Positions 1 through 14,072 are shown, numbered from the stretch's first letter. The stretch is 64,000 nt of DNA from Scortum barcoo (GCA_023238725.1 CM041531.1:6775113-6839112); one strand, 5' to 3'. Numbers and translations are program-made. Notes: generated from the sequence alone by a model not told the origin.

Positions 1-3000
1 TCCCCTTACATTTAGGTCAAGTTAAACTTGCACTGCAAATGTTCTGCAAGCTATCATTTGGACTAACCTTGGTGGGACTTTTTTCTTTGGCCCTTTAGAA
101 AAGAAGAAAAAGCAACGCAAGGAAAGTGACAAAAGGTAAAATAACATGACAGATGAACAGCAAAGAAAGTGAAGATTGCAGAAGAAAAAAAAAACACAAG
201 AGGAGAGAAAAAGTGAGTTTTTTTTTTTTTTTTAACTGCTACACAGGAGTGCTTTTATTGATTAAGCACCACCCGCTCATTCACCCCACTAACTGCACAT
301 TCTGAGCTGGTGTGAGAACAATTTTAAACAAAGGAGATAATTAACCGAGCCTCTGGGCAGCAGTGCAGGGGAGTGGAAATGCAAGCGCGCAGTACACAAC
401 CACTTTAGCTTCATTAGCAGTGTTGTAGCCTGTGAGTCACTCAGCGAGGTAGTCTGCCGGTGACCTTTGTAGTGCACTCATATTCACACCATGTGTTGAA
501 TTCAGTTCTCTTTAGTTCCACTTTAATTCACCAAAAAGATTGGCAGAAAAGGCGACGGGAGAATTAAAACTACCTGTATCCAGCACATTAGTCCATTTGT
601 TCCCATTTTAAGACTGGTATCGTGAAAAGTTTCAAGAGAAAGAAATAGCATTTCTGCTTGAGATGACATGAATAGCTCTTCATCTACATATCAATGAAGG
701 AGTCATACTTTTCTTTAGTCCAGGTGGATATTATCTCTCTACTGTTACGCTCTATGTAAAAATGTTCCATTGTGTTGCAGCAAAAATGAAAACTCAAATG
801 GGCTGACTTTCAAAAACTAGAATAAAGTATTGTACTATGACAAACTTAGAGGAGTTATCTTTAAAAGTACTATATGAAGTTTGTAGCGCATTATAAAACA
901 GTATACACTGAATACTGATGGCTCTATATGATCAATGTAAGCAAACAAGACCAACACTGAGAAGACCGGCTATTTCTTTTTAAGTTTTAAGTTTAGTTTT
1001 TCTTTATTCCTCTTCTTGGGTCAGATTTTTCTGCAGAAACCAGACAGATTTTTATGGCACGCAGACCAGAAGAGTCTATGTTGACATTTTCCCAGGCAAA
1101 GTTTGATGGTGAAAGGCACATTTTAGTTAGTTAAAAAGAAGCAGTAGGAGATTTTTCTTTAGAGAATTTCATTTCGGTGTTATTTTTTTTATGGTTTCTG
1201 GGATCGGGATCGGCAAAGAGAAAAAAAAAAGAAGCCACTGAGGAACAAAAACAGCCAAAAGCGAGTGATGAGAGCACGAAACAAAACTGTAAAAGTTACA
1301 GGCCAACACAATCTGCTGAAAGATGCTATGAACTATTACTGCCACTTTAAATTAAAAACTAATGTATTAAAACAGAAGTATATCAATTACGATGGCAAAG
1401 TGGTGCAGGAAGGTTTTCCTCAGGTGCTCTGGTTTCCTATAAAAAAAAACCCCAAAAACATGCAGGTTTGATGAAGTGGAAACTGTAATCTGAATGGTTG
1501 TCAGTCTAAATGTGTCAGAGCTGTGATAGACTGACAACCTGTTCACAGTGCATAGTGCTTATTTTCCAATGTGGGCTAAAAACATCGATGGCAGCAGCTT
1601 GGTGTGGTGATTCAGTTGCACTCACCTCACAGCGAAGGTTCACATTAAACATGATTTGACTGTATATCATAAAAAAAAGCTGAAAAAATAAAACTCTGTG
1701 TTAAAACCCAACCACGTGGATTCCCCATGTTCCCTCTCTGCTCGTGTGGCTTTGCTTCATTTCCACCCCTCACTTACAAACTCTAAATTGCCTTTCTTAA
1801 TATGTTTGTGTTGTCTTGAGTCGAGTTGTGTGACTGATGACCTATCTGGTGCGTCCTCGCGAATGAATGGGAGCGAGTGTGTGGAAAGCCTCACTGAGTG
1901 AAATGGCAGCTCCATCACCACAATGTTGCTCCACGGCATGACGAGGACGAGGATGAGTCACCAGACACGTCTTGGTCTCTGATGACAGGAGTCTGCCAGC
2001 CCGCTGAACAAAGCCAAACATGTCCGCCTGACAGTGACAAATAGGGCGCGCACATACACTGCAGCTGTATTTCATGTTGCAGAGCCACGAGGACGACGGT
2101 CAGCCACGCTGAATAGTTAAAGGGATTCTTAATAGCTCGACGGTGCTATTTAATTCTGAGAGGATAGCTCATTCATGTTTTATGGTCTTAGGTCTTCAGG
2201 AGGATGTCCTCCTTTCTTGGCTCTGAAAGTCTTACGGGGATGGGATGTTTTATGTGCCATGATGGCCAAAGAAGTGTCCCCTCAATTAAATTCCCTTCAC
2301 TTCAATTTTCACTGCAGGGAGTGGCTTTGGAAGCACCGAAAGGAAATAATCTCGGTAAAGAAATCCCAGCCAACTTCATCAACGTGAACGCTTAAACAGC
2401 ACAAACATGTTTCGGAAAATTCAAGGTAATTGGTCATTCGCAGTGGATATACAGAGATATTATAAGATAGGGAAGAAACCTTGATTTATCAGGTGTAACA
2501 AGGACAAAAATTAATAGCTTTACAAATCATATTCATCTAGTTTGGAAAAGTTGTTCCCATAACGGACACACTGCAGTGTACAAACCATTCAGAACCTGGA
2601 GTCAATCACACAAAAAAGGGTGATTTATAACTCAGTGTTATCAACCTGTTGTTTCTTTGAAGTCTATTATAACGCTCCAGTTGTCAGGAAAGCATTCTTA
2701 AAAAGGACCTCCTGCTCTTTCGTGTCTCTAGATGGCGAGGAAAAAAAAAAAAGCAGATGCTGTTACAACCACAGAGAGATCAAAGTAATAAAAGCAGTAT
2801 AGTTGGGGAAAACCAGCTTTGGTCCACGAGGGAGGATTATATGTGTTTGAAATTAAGCTGCCCTGTGGACTGTACTGCAACAGCTGGCCTGATATCCATC
2901 CACACCACTTGCTGGAAGACTCATTATTAACAGTGATTACCTATAGGCCGGTGCAGCACCGGCATGCAGCACTACTGAGGCTGTAGTCACAACGGCCCCA

Positions 3001-6000
3001 TTTAATGATAGTGGTGTCATTAATAATAAAAACCTGTGGTTCTAGTTGAAAAAAAGAGGTCTATTGTCTTTGGTCTGGTAAAAAGGCTGCTTCCTTGACT
3101 TTAATTTTTGCTCTTCCCTGTATGTAAATTAATCATTTATCAGCTAACTTTAAGAAATAATAGAACACAAGTTTATTTCAGTGGTGTAGTTTTATGTTGG
3201 ACTGGATGTCTATATGATGTTTTTTCTGCTCGTTATGTTGTTGCATGTCATCCAATTCAGAGATAATCGAAACAGGTGTGCATCATTGTAGACTGCTGAG
3301 TGGTTAAAAAGGGGGGTAAAATTGTTCTACAACAGATGTCATTCTATTTAAGTCGATGTTGTTTTGGTCGTCATGCTCATGCACATGTCAAAACAATATT
3401 TAACTTAAATTGCTGTTTTTTATTGTGCAGACTTGGCATGTTTGCGCCTGTTTAACTCACCCCTCTGTTTTCCTGAACAGATGGTATGTTCCACTTTAGG
3501 CGAGGCTCAGAGGGTATAAATGCCAGTCACTGTGTGCTTGACTTTTTTTTTTTTTTCAGGTTTATCTCAGCTTTTAACTTGTTCGGTTGAACTTTCCCAG
3601 AGTTTTCTTGCATGGCCTTGAGCCTGCAGTCCTTATATAGGTCATCGTGCCTTCCCATCTTTCCCAGGGCCGAACAGCATCTACTGTATGCCCCTTCTTG
3701 TGCTCTGCGCAAAACGCAGTGGAGTGGTATTTAAGGGTAATTTAGATATTTACATAAGCAAGTGGCCATCATCCAACACAGAGCTTTCTTTCAGAAGGGT
3801 TGAAGGGAAAGTCTTTAAATTATGCCCTTGATATTTACATGGAGGATAAAGTACATGCTGTGTGGCGGTATTATGTATCTAACTCAGATTAACTACTGGG
3901 TGAGGTAGCTACTCAAAAGCAAGGTAAATAACATATATGTAGAATCACAGCTTGCCTTATACTAAATATTTTTGCTGCTCAAAATTGGGCACAAATCTAT
4001 GAGGTTCAGGGGCTATAACAAGGCATCTTTGAAACCTGTGTTGTTATTCATCTAATGTAACTACTGCATCCATCTTTATTTTCTGTTTTGAGTCGTACAA
4101 CTGCTTGCTTCCTACATTTGACACGAGCGTGTCACTGACATCTCAAGTGCAGATATACTACAGTCTAGATGCTCCAGAGCCTCCCCTGATCCAAGATATC
4201 ACCGGCGGCATCTTCCTTCCATTTTCGCGTGCTAATAAAGTGTGGAAATCTCCCCAGCTGACAGGGGTCAGGGAGGAGGGCCGTCTCGTGAATAGCAAAC
4301 TTGGCTCCGGCGCTGCATCTCTCCCCTTCCAAAGCCTGAGCAAAAAGGGAGCACAATGAGGGGTCAGACACTGCGTGATGGATGCGTTGTATAGACTGAG
4401 TCAGACTGCACAAATACTGCCTCTGTGTTCTTGGAGGAAGATGGAGTTTTACATCCTTGCTGCGAGCGTGTATGAGTCCATGGGCATAGTTTACCAACTC
4501 AGCGGCCAGCACTGGTACACCAGCAAAGTGACTCGCTGTGTACTGTAGCAGAAAATAAAACACCAACAGACAACATTCACTTACAGCAATTTTCCAGCAA
4601 ACTGAGCAAGCCGGCAACTGTGCAGCACAAGAATGACGACAGCAGGAAGACACTGGGTTTGACACGGCGCCTGGTCAGGAAATAATATATTTTTTAAACT
4701 CACTTATCAAGAGTGGAGGCCTACGATGAGACAAGTGTAAAACTAAGTGGAAATAAATATGCATGCAAAATATAAAAGACAAAACATTCACTCAGACAAG
4801 AAAGTATAAAAGCAAGCAAAGCAACTAAAACTTTAAAAAATATATCTTTTTTAATGCACTTGGTAGTTTAGATGTGGGGGGGGGGGTTCTGTATGTAAGG
4901 AAATATCCTAAATTTGCATGTTATCTGGGATTATTGGTCCAAAATGCCACTAATCCCAAAAATGGGTGTTTTATTGTATGTCTCTACCTCTCTCATCTGA
5001 CTGTCTCCACTGTCAAATAAAAACAATAATGCACCCAGACACCCAGACAGTAGTCGCTGATATTATTGACTGTGCATGAGATTAATCTAACAACCTCGCC
5101 AGCAGCCACATTTTGACCAAGTTGCAGCTGATCGCAGACTGCTTTTCTGAGGAAAGTGAAAAAAGATTGAAAAGACTGGTGTGCAAACAGATACGGGAAA
5201 AAAAAAACAACCTTATGTTATGTTTATGTGTTTGTGGTGTTTCAAAAGTGCTGATTTTGGCTGAAAATGCTCTTACTCACAATACTGTTTCATTCACTAC
5301 TAAAAAACTACTTATACTGATCACTATGCAGCGTGTTTGTGTAAGTGAGGTGTCAGAGTTCATGGCCTTGCAGCCGGTCACATAATCAACACTGTTCACT
5401 TGCTGCCACCTGCTGTATCAAGGCTTTATTACAGTAGTAATGTAAAAGTAAACAGCGAATGACTGCTGCTGTCCATGTAAATAAAAAAAAAAAAAAATTC
5501 ATAATGAAAACGCATAAGAAGAAAGCTGTTGTCTCTGTTAGATACAATTTTTTACTATTTCAGAAGGATACTTAAAGTTGGATTTATTAGCACACACACA
5601 GTTACAGATGGTGGATTAATTAAAGCAGGTGACTGAAGGCGCACCAAAAAGTTGCATCAGAAGCCTCATACTACATTACCATAAAGTATAATTAAAACTT
5701 TATAATGCCTAATGCATCTTCAAACATATACTTCATGTATTTGAAACTGTTAATGTAAAAAGTCTGGCAATGAGAATACAGTGCCTAAAAGGAAAGTGAC
5801 ATCCATAGAAAACAAGACTATCTAAAATAAGCAAGACCTGCATAATAACTGATCCAAATTAAATAAAAAAATTAGTTTAGAGTTTTTAATTATGAAAACC
5901 TCTCTGAATCATCCTAAACCTGAAAAAAGTGGCTCATACTGACTCCTGTTTCAAAACATTCTTGCTGTCACTCCTGTTATTCACTCCTCTTCTGTACTGT

Positions 6001-6320
6001 AACATCTACTGTTTGGTGTGACGCATGACATTCTTCTTTTGTTTGCCTTTCGTTGGCTCCCTGCAACTTTTAGAAATTAGTTTAAGTACTTGTCTGACCA
6101 AGTTGAGCAAGGCCTAGAACATCTCTTTGATGAGCCAGAGTGCAGACTGAGATCCTCATGCATCACCTAATTCATTTATAATCTGAAGCGATAAAACCAT
6201 AATCAGACCACATGACTCCAGTACCTTCATGACTTTATACACACTCCACATGAAAACAGTCTCAGTAGTGCTTTTCAAATCCTTTATTGTCTTCTGACAG
6301 GTCACATTATGCATGAATGC
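1..6320. other. Gene-poor stretch left of slc35c1
   Basis: I see no convincing exon in this stretch. Open frames are short or, like the 166-codon minus-strand frame at 4165-4665, match no family I recognise and lack good splice context. Positions 916-980 match a second copy near 58462-58523, so at least part is interspersed repeat. A few poly-A/T runs and a G run near 4876 are present. Confidence 0.6.
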
Positions 6321-6329
6321 TGTATGCAA

Positions 6330-6398
6330 ACACACACACACACACACACACACATTTATTTATGTATGTATGTATGTATGTATGTATGTATGTATGTG

Positions 6399-6430
<32 letters not shown>

Positions 6431-6441
6431 TGTATGTATGT
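6330..6441. repeat. Compound CA and TATG microsatellite
   Basis: A (CA)n run at about 6330-6352 passes directly into an almost pure TATG tetranucleotide run up to about 6441. It has one imperfection (tgta) near 6397. Open frames across it on both strands are artefacts of the periodic sequence. Confidence 0.95.
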
Positions 6442-7059
6442 ATAAAAGCCACCTGTGCTGTGGTGGCTCCAGCTCTGGATGACATCACAGCTAATCAAGC
6501 AAATAAATAAATAAAATACATTTTATCAGGTGATATTAAGAAAAAATAGATTAGTTGATTGATAAAAGGGTAAATTCTAAGTTAAACTATGCAGTGTACA
6601 CAGACTCGCATCTCGATAAGTGTGAAAAAGAAAATGTTAATTAAGTGACAATTTTTTTTCAGTTTTATGCATTGTTTTCCTCCTTGTGTCTGAATATTAG
6701 AGTGATGAAGTGCAGAACAGCGTGCAATAAGTATCCAGGTCACCTCACTCTGTATAGTCATTTTCACTCCATAGTCTTACATACACATACAGAGCAACAG
6801 AATTAAAAAGCTGCATAAATTAAAAATGACTGAATACAAACTGTTTGCAGGCTGAGTTGTGTTTTTGACACAGGACGGCAGCTTTACAGTTTTCAAAACC
6901 ATGTAGGTCCTGGTGGAATACACAGTAGCTCATGTAAGGAGCAGAAACTGTCAAACATGTACTGATATATTGCAGCAGGTACGACGAATGAATGAAAGAG
7001 GGGGAATTAATATCAAAACTAAATGATAGAAAATGCAGTATTATACAAGGGAATATTTT

Positions 7060-7176
<117 letters not shown>

Positions 7177-7189
7177 CTGGCAAGCTATT

Positions 7190-7408
7190 GCTGTCCGGTA
7201 GGTGGCGGCAACGCGCCTGTAAGCTGTTTGCCAACCGCCGTTAAAAGACCATAGAAGAAGAAAAAGGCGGAAGTGTTTTTGTTGTTGCTGCAGGCGGAAC
7301 TGAGGCGTCATGTTTGCACCGCATCTGTGTTTCTGCCGGTTTGTGTCCACGGAGCAGCTCATGTAACCGGCCCGTTTCTCACCCGGGCCTGCTCTCCTCA
7401 CCCTGACC
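7190..7408 (+). promoter_or_regulatory. slc35c1: Promoter/5'UTR region of slc35c1
   Basis: This GC- and CpG-richer stretch sits directly before the slc35c1 ATG and continues into the very CpG-rich first exon, as expected for a housekeeping CpG-island promoter. No clear TATA box is visible. The block at 7196-7262 (ggtggcggcaacgc, then gccaaccgccgttaaa, then an AAGAAGAA tail) resembles a short sequence I associate with a dispersed teleost repeat. The promoter may therefore have captured repeat sequence; that part rests on recollection only. Confidence 0.5.
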
Positions 7409-7919
7409 ATGAACAGGAGCCAGCTGAAGCGGTCCGGCATCCTGAGGATGGCTCTGACCAGCTCGGACCCGGACGGACCCGGAGACCCGTTCCTCCTCCG
7501 GGCGCTCCGGATCGCGGCGGTCGTGGCTCTGTACTGGTTCGTCTCAATAACCATGGTGTTCCTCAACAACTACCTGCTGGACGACAAGGAGCTGGACGCG
7601 CCGCTCTTCGTCACTTTCTACCAGTGTCTGGTGACCGTCGGCCTCTGCTGGGTCATGCAGCTGCTCTCCGGGGTCTGTCCCGGGCTCGTCGACTTCCCGT
7701 CGGTCCGGTTCGACATCAAGACGTCCCGGGAGGTGCTGCCGCTGTCCGTCGTCTTCATCGGCATGATCACCTTCAACAACCTGTGCCTCAAGTACGTCGG
7801 GGTGGCTTTTTACACGGTGGGCCGCTCACTCAGCACCGTCTTCAACGTGCTGCTGTCCTACGTGGTCCTCAAACAGACCACGTCCCTCCGAGCCATCCTG
7901 TGCTGCGGGATCATCTTAG
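7409..7919 (+). CDS. slc35c1: slc35c1 coding exon 1
   Basis: This exon encodes about 170 residues: the cytosolic N-terminus and the first membrane spans. The start codon is preceded by ctgacc. The N-terminal residues align directly with the mammalian protein, so an upstream start is unlikely. Confidence 0.93.
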
Positions 7920-9962
7920 GTACGATCACCTCCTGTCTCCATAAAACACCGTTTCATCTGCTAGATACACAGATTTATGGATGCATGCATGAATGAATGG
8001 ATGAATGCATGTTTTTATGTCATCTCACATAATAGTAATAAATCAATAAGAATATAAGATCAGATAAGGTAAACTTTGGGAAATTCATTTGTTACAGCAG
8101 CTCAGTAGTGAGATAAATATGAAAAGAAGTACAAAAAATAGGTTTAAAAAGACATAAACACAATATAAATGTAAAATACACTGAACATCCTCCTTAAACT
8201 GCACATGCATGAATATTAATAAAGTAATAAGACAGTGTAGACAAAATCAACAGTCTGTATATTAACTAGTGATTGATAAATCACAGCTAAATGTACAAGT
8301 GTATATATGTCTGTCCTAAATGCTTTCAGTTTAAGTTACCCTGTAAAAAACATTGAGAGAAAGGGAAATACATACACTCTTACATACATATATACACATA
8401 AACACGTGTCATTCACACTTATAACCCTCAAAAATAACTTTGCAAACCTGTCTTTTGAAAACCGAAAAATAATGAGGTTAGTGGCTCAAAATGAAATCTG
8501 CAATAGTACAAATGTATACACCCTCATCTTTATGCACATAAGTCAAAAATGTGTGGATGTGAAGATGGTTCAGCACCTCACTGGCATTGATATGCTGCTG
8601 TAACGGCCCCTGTTCCTCTGTGAAGGCTCTGTACAAGAGACTGCATGCCTGTGTCCCCATTTAGACACACAAATGGGTGGGGTCAGGGCTCTGTTGAAAA
8701 AGTTAGGGGAAGATCTTTTCTTGTTTCAGCGTGATCATTCCCTGCGCAAAGTTGCGACCATGCAATTATCTCAAATGTTATTATGTTCTGCAGCATTAGG
8801 GTGTCTCTGAATTGGAATGGGCCCATAAGAAACAGCCTCAAACCAAATTTGTGGTCCGTTCACCCACCTACTGTCAGCAATATGTGATATACACTGATCA
8901 CATTTCAGATATTCACCGATTTAAAACCCAAATCTAATTTCTGCAGAGAATTCCATTAAATCCAAAAATGAGTGCCATCTGTAACATTTTCCAAAGTTTG
9001 TAGAGTCATGATTATGACTCGTTTCTTTTTTTTCCAATCCAGAAATAGAAATGGTGCCATTTATATTCATAATATCACCGTTTTCAATCTGTAGCAGTAC
9101 TCCACTTCAAGATATTTAAGAAAGTTGATATATTTAGGCCCACGCTGAGACACGACATCTGTCAGCCAACTAGAATTTTTAGTCATTTATCAATCAAACA
9201 TTGCAAACAGTCTGTGATTTCAGTCTCTCAAATGTGACAGTTTTCTGTTCTCTTTCATTTCGTTGTCAAAACGTTGAGAAAGTTATTGAGATATTTGAGT
9301 GCAGAAATTCAGCTGACAGTGTTAAAGGTGCTTTATTGTTAACAGTCCTGAACGTGTCCATGCTTCTCAGGTGGATTTTGGCTTGGTGTGGACCAGGAGG
9401 GCATCCTCTCCTTGTGGCGGGATCCCTCTCCTTGTCAGGGGTATTTTTCGGGGTGCTGGCCAGCGCCTTTGTCTCTCTGAACGCCATCTACACCAAGAAG
9501 GTGATGCCAGCGGTGGACGGAAACATCTGGAAGCTGTCCTACTACAATAATATCAATGCCTGCGTCCTCTTCCTCCCGCTCATCATCGTGTTTGGAGAGT
9601 TGGGCAACGTCGCGGGCTTCAGCCGCCTCGCTGGCCCCGGGTTCTGGGGCATGATGACGCTCGGAGGTGTGTTCGGTTTCGCCATCGGCTACGTCACGGG
9701 CCTCCAGATCAAGTACACCAGCCCGCTCACGCACAACGTCTCGGGGACGGCGAAGGCCTGCGCGCAGACCGTCATAGCGGTGGTGTACAACTCCTCCAGT
9801 AAAAGCATGCTGTGGTGGACCAGTAACATGATGGTTCTCTGCGGCTCGTCGGCCTACACTTGGGTCAAAAGTCAGGAAATGAAGAAGACCCCCCACAGAG
9901 ACCTTCAGGACTCAGCCAGGGAGAAGCTGTTGTCGGTGGAGAAAGACAACATCGGAGTGTAA
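7409..9962 (+). CDS. slc35c1: GDP-fucose transporter 1, frame broken in exon 2
   Basis: This is the Golgi GDP-fucose antiporter of the nucleotide-sugar transporter family, a ten-span membrane protein that supplies GDP-fucose for glycan fucosylation. Exon 1 (7409-7919) starts MNRSQLKRSGIL, very close to the mammalian N-terminus. It carries the conserved GMITFNNLCLKYVGVAFY segment and ends in phase 1 at TTA G|gtacga. Exon 2 (9371-9962) begins after a ttctcag acceptor. It reads GFWLGVDQEG in that phase, then jumps to another frame for GVFFGVLAS, SLNAIYTKK, the GYVTGLQIK region and the Lys-rich tail. An 11-nt insertion at 9403-9413 explains the jump. Read literally, translation stops about 80 nt later. 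Without the insertion the product would be about 364 residues, the family's usual length. It is either a recent null allele or pseudogene, or an assembly error. Family assignment is certain; functionality is not. Confidence 0.93.
9371..9962 (+). CDS. slc35c1: slc35c1 coding exon 2 (contains 11-nt insertion)
   Basis: The remaining membrane spans and C-terminus are encoded here, ending at TAA 9960-9962. The first ten residues after the acceptor fit the exon 1 phase. From GTG at 9414 onward the conserved residues lie in a different frame. A cryptic acceptor (ggaccag, exon from 9397) would restore the downstream frame but would delete about nine conserved residues and has a poor pyrimidine tract. 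Confidence 0.9.
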
Positions 9963-10035
9963 CCAAGGCTGAGAAACCTTTTTATCTATGAGGATGTGAA
10001 ATAATGTCACATTTTTAAAATCTGACTGATTAGTG

Positions 10036-10041
10036 ATTAAA
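10036..10041 (+). terminator. slc35c1: Possible slc35c1 polyadenylation signal
   Basis: ATTAAA lies 74 nt after the stop codon. A canonical AATAAA is also present at 11064-11069. The sequence does not show which is used. Confidence 0.25.
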
Positions 10042-13000
10042 GTGATACAAACATGTAATCAGTGATTTGGTCAGGTTTAATTGTCTTTTGGTTTTATACA
10101 CTTTAACTTGAGGCTTGAAGGAATTTGTATATATATTTTATTTAAAGCTATTTGTGTTGATTTGGGGCCTTTTTACAGTTCTTTTTAACTGGAAATGACT
10201 GAGTAATATAATATAATATCTTTTACTATCTGGTCCACAAAGGATGGAAGATGTTTTTATTCACAGGAACAGGAACATTTACTCAGCCTGAGGGGTTTCG
10301 GTGTCGTGGCAAAATAGAAACTTTTTTCTTACACCTGCCCGTCATTTTTATGAATGTATGCCACAATCTTGGTAATGTTTTTATCGTAGCTTCTTAGCTG
10401 GGAACACGACTGCCTTGTGAAATACGAACAAAGCCACGACAACAGGATCTGTCACATCCTGCGGTTTATATGGGACACAACAGGCAAAGTCATCAGAAAC
10501 CTTTAGGCTTTTTATCTCCAAAGAAAACACTCCTTCAGCAGTCTCGGCTGTTGAAAACTTAGTTTCTGCTGAACATCATGCTTCAGGGTCCAGAGTTGAA
10601 TTAAAAACACAAGTGATGGCATAAGGTCCGTGGAAATATATTTGCATTTCAAAACAAAAGTAGGGCAGACTGAAAGTAGAGCCTTATTTGAATATTTCCT
10701 TAAAGGTCTCTCACATGCTCTTCTTGCATTTACAGATGTCAGTATCTGTTTCTATCTTGTTTTTGTTTGCAGTTCTCATTCACTCACAACATAACAGGTA
10801 CCTCTCTTCTAGATAAACCTGTGTTTGTATTTAAAACCAGCTTTTTTTTCCTTTTTTTTAAATGTCTTTAAATCGTTGTAACATACCAATTCAACAAAAA
10901 CTGAGCCAGGGAGCTTGTTAAAAATGAAAACATTAAAGATGGCGTACAAAACAAGTTGTTTTCAAGTTTTCCTATTTGAAGGGAATGTTGTGCTTTCACT
11001 GTCAAACAATGAAATTAGAAGTTATTTTTTATGTGAGACTATGATATTTTGGCATTCTTGTCAAATAAAATATGTTAAGTTTCTATTCATATTTTGTGTT
11101 GGTCTACATTCTCTAAATGCAATTGAAATTAAGAGACAGTATTATATCTTTAAATTAAATCTCATGATATTTCAGAGCAAATGTAGTACTATTTATACTG
11201 TAATGAAGGTGGTCTTGTGATTTTTGGCACACTGAAGCGAGACATAGGCGCATTTGGCGGGCCGTGAAAGGTTGATAATGAGTCGAGTAGTCTGCTTCAA
11301 GTGTAAAATCACTAAGTGTCTTTCTTCTGCAGTTCATGTTTGATACGAAGGCAGAAGAACAAATGAATGAGTCCTCATTGAGAACGCTCTGTGTCAGGTG
11401 AATATCTTTAGACCTGCTGAACTAAACGTGTTAACATATCAGCAAAATGAACAGACACGCATCAACAGATATAAGCTCCTGTGTGTAAATCATCCCATTT
11501 CTAGATCGCCTGTAGCATAAATGCAAAACCAGAACATTGTTAAAGCTAACTGTATAGTGTGCTATCTAGCAGCAAACTGCTAATATTAGTGTTTAAATAA
11601 GAAAGAAAGGGAAATACTCTCATTGTTCGAGACTGCAATCCATTGAGGAGTTTTTAAAGTGATATAGAGATGTGTTGTTCCTTTAACTTATAAGTGAAAT
11701 GACCAAAATAGGCATAAACTTAAATAGACCAGATATTACTTTCTTAAAGAAACATAAAAAATGACTAACTGTGACCAATTAAATAATACATCCTAATCAA
11801 ATGTTCATTTTTAACTCGCTCCTTAGTTACTTAACTGGAGCTTGCAGTTTGACAAACAATTCTTGGGATGAAACCTCAGTCAAATATTTTCAATATATTT
11901 ACATTTAAGGATTTATTGTTTGGAGAAAAATGCAAATGTTGAATTAAGAAATGCGTGTCATTTGTCTGCTGGCAAAAACCCTCACAGCTGCGTGCGTGTA
12001 ACTGCTGAGAAAGCTTAATATCCATCTATCTTCATAAGTCTTGCTGCTTCTAGAGCCTCATTTAAGCTTATGAAATGTTTTTTTTTACTTCAGTGAGAGG
12101 TCCCTTCAGTGTCTCGCTATTACCAAAATGGGTGGCTTGGTTATTGTGAACACTGGATGGAGGTGATGAAGGTTGGTGGATGTGTGAGGAGGGTTGGATG
12201 AAAGTCCAAACGGATTATTTCCCTGAGCAACTAGGGAGGGGGGCTAAAAATAGCTGACGGAGCACCGTGGGTAATTACATGAACCAAAAAACACTGGTCT
12301 CTGATGTCAAGAACTCATTTCAACAGTGAACTTGGCCTTGTGACACCAATGAAAGTTTTATAACTGTGTCACAGTGTGGAATACATAATCCGCCCCCCAG
12401 CTCTCCCTCTCATGTCTGGTTGGGTCAGGTTCAGCATGACAGGACGAGGCGAAGTCTTCAATAATGACTGACAGTTCAAAGGCTGCGAGTATCACAAGTC
12501 GTCACTCGTGTTCCTTTCTAAGTTGTCAGCTCAAAGCGGTGGTCAACATACGGCTGTCATTTTGTTGACGTGAGGGTTAATTAGTGCTGGGACCTTTTTT
12601 TTTTTAAGTTAAAAAATGTGACTACAGTATGTTCTTGCTGAAATAGAGTCACACATTAAATGTTTCTGAAGACCCCTATTAGCTATATTTATTTCATGCA
12701 GTTGTTAAAAATAAAAATTAAATACAGCTGATTTTTTTTTTGGCCACTTGAGGGAAGCAAAACAAGCTGCAAACACCACCCTGACATAAAATCACTTAAA
12801 GCTGACATATATGTTGAGACGTTAGCATCCATTTGGATACATCTTTCTGTTTACTTGATACATTTTAGTCCAATATTCACTGTTTTGGTCTCCGCCAGCT
12901 CCTGTCAAAAATATGTCTCTTTCTTTATCGGTCATCCGGTGCTGGGCAGGTACAGTATGGTTTCATTAACAGATTAGTCAGAGCAGAAAACAACTGCTGG

Positions 13001-13889
13001 GTGTGACTCAGAGCAGTAAGAAGTTTGCAGTAAGACAGAAACAATCAGCTGACAAATACGAAAAAGCCGCCTGGAGCTGAGGTAATACTTCCCTGTGGGT
13101 TTGTCTTTCATATTAGACTTAGTTATTTGATTCATTGTTGATATAAAAACACTGATTACATACAAATTGATGACAGAAACATACAACACAGACAGAGGAT
13201 TCACCAGATGCCTCTGATGAATGCGTGAAGTATTGGTCTCACGATTCCTTTGTGCTTTCCCTCTGATTTTGTACAAAAGTGAGTGAAATGTGGAAAGAAA
13301 TCCTCAGATGAATATTTATTACTTGTAAATTAAAATAAAAATGCAATTCTCAGCTGAGCTGTGTATTTTCCAAAATGTCAAAAAAATAAGATATCCTCAG
13401 GGACGGCACATCATGTTATTCTCCCTTGTTTATAAGAGGCTCATTTTAAAACACTGAGAAAAGAAAACAGAGGCCTCTACCTTACACCTCTACACACTGC
13501 AAAGAACTGACGAGATATTACTTGACCAGAGATAATAAACTGTCTGAAGGTAACAAAAAAAGATGCAGGTGATATGGATTTACGCATTTTGTTTCTTATG
13601 TCTTTCGTATGTGAATGTATGAACGTTATTTTTTAATGTTGGCCTGACATCATCCTCAGAAAGTTTACACTATCTTACATATAAAGATATTATTATATAT
13701 GTTTGATGGTAAGAGACTGATTATAGTAGCTTGCGTCATTGTTCATCTTATCCAAGATTGCGGTGGCAGATTCTGTATCACCCATTAAGTGAGTTGTTAG
13801 AGAGAAGAAAAATATGGTGTATATCCTGGAATGACAAGATGAAAGCATGACTCCATAATTAATTCTAAATTTATTCCATCTGAAATACA

Positions 13890-14072
13890 GCTAACACCTG
13901 CTCTAAGTCTGTACTTTGTATGAACACCTTTGGCACTAATTACAGCTTTCATTTTCTTTGACACCCCTGTAATTTTCACTTTTTTTTTTCCCCCATGCCT
14001 CCTGCATATTTGCTCACGCTCATTAAAGCTGGACAGATTTTCACACTGGCTGCCCATCATCAAATGGCACAC
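13890..14072. repeat. Decayed interspersed repeat fragment
   Basis: The run acctttggcactaattacagc, followed by pyrimidine-rich text and a tgctcacgctcattaaagctgg-type segment, resembles a repeat I recall as common in fish genomes (acctttggcagcaattacagc). It is diverged and its class is not assigned. The assignment rests on recollection of the motif, not on a search. Confidence 0.35.

Noticed and set aside
4165..4665. 166-codon open frame on the minus strand
   Set aside because: No family features, erratic Cys/His content, no good splice sites and an overlapping open frame on the other strand. Most likely chance in a GC-richer patch.
7273..7944. 223-codon plus-strand frame overlapping slc35c1 exon 1
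   Set aside because: Shifted-frame shadow of the GC-rich exon; Arg/Pro-rich and without homology.
9435..9896. 153-codon minus-strand frame across slc35c1 exon 2
   Set aside because: Antisense shadow of a conserved coding exon.
13797..14072. 91-codon minus-strand frame rich in Lys and Cys
   Set aside because: Overlaps a probable decayed repeat; no recognisable domain.
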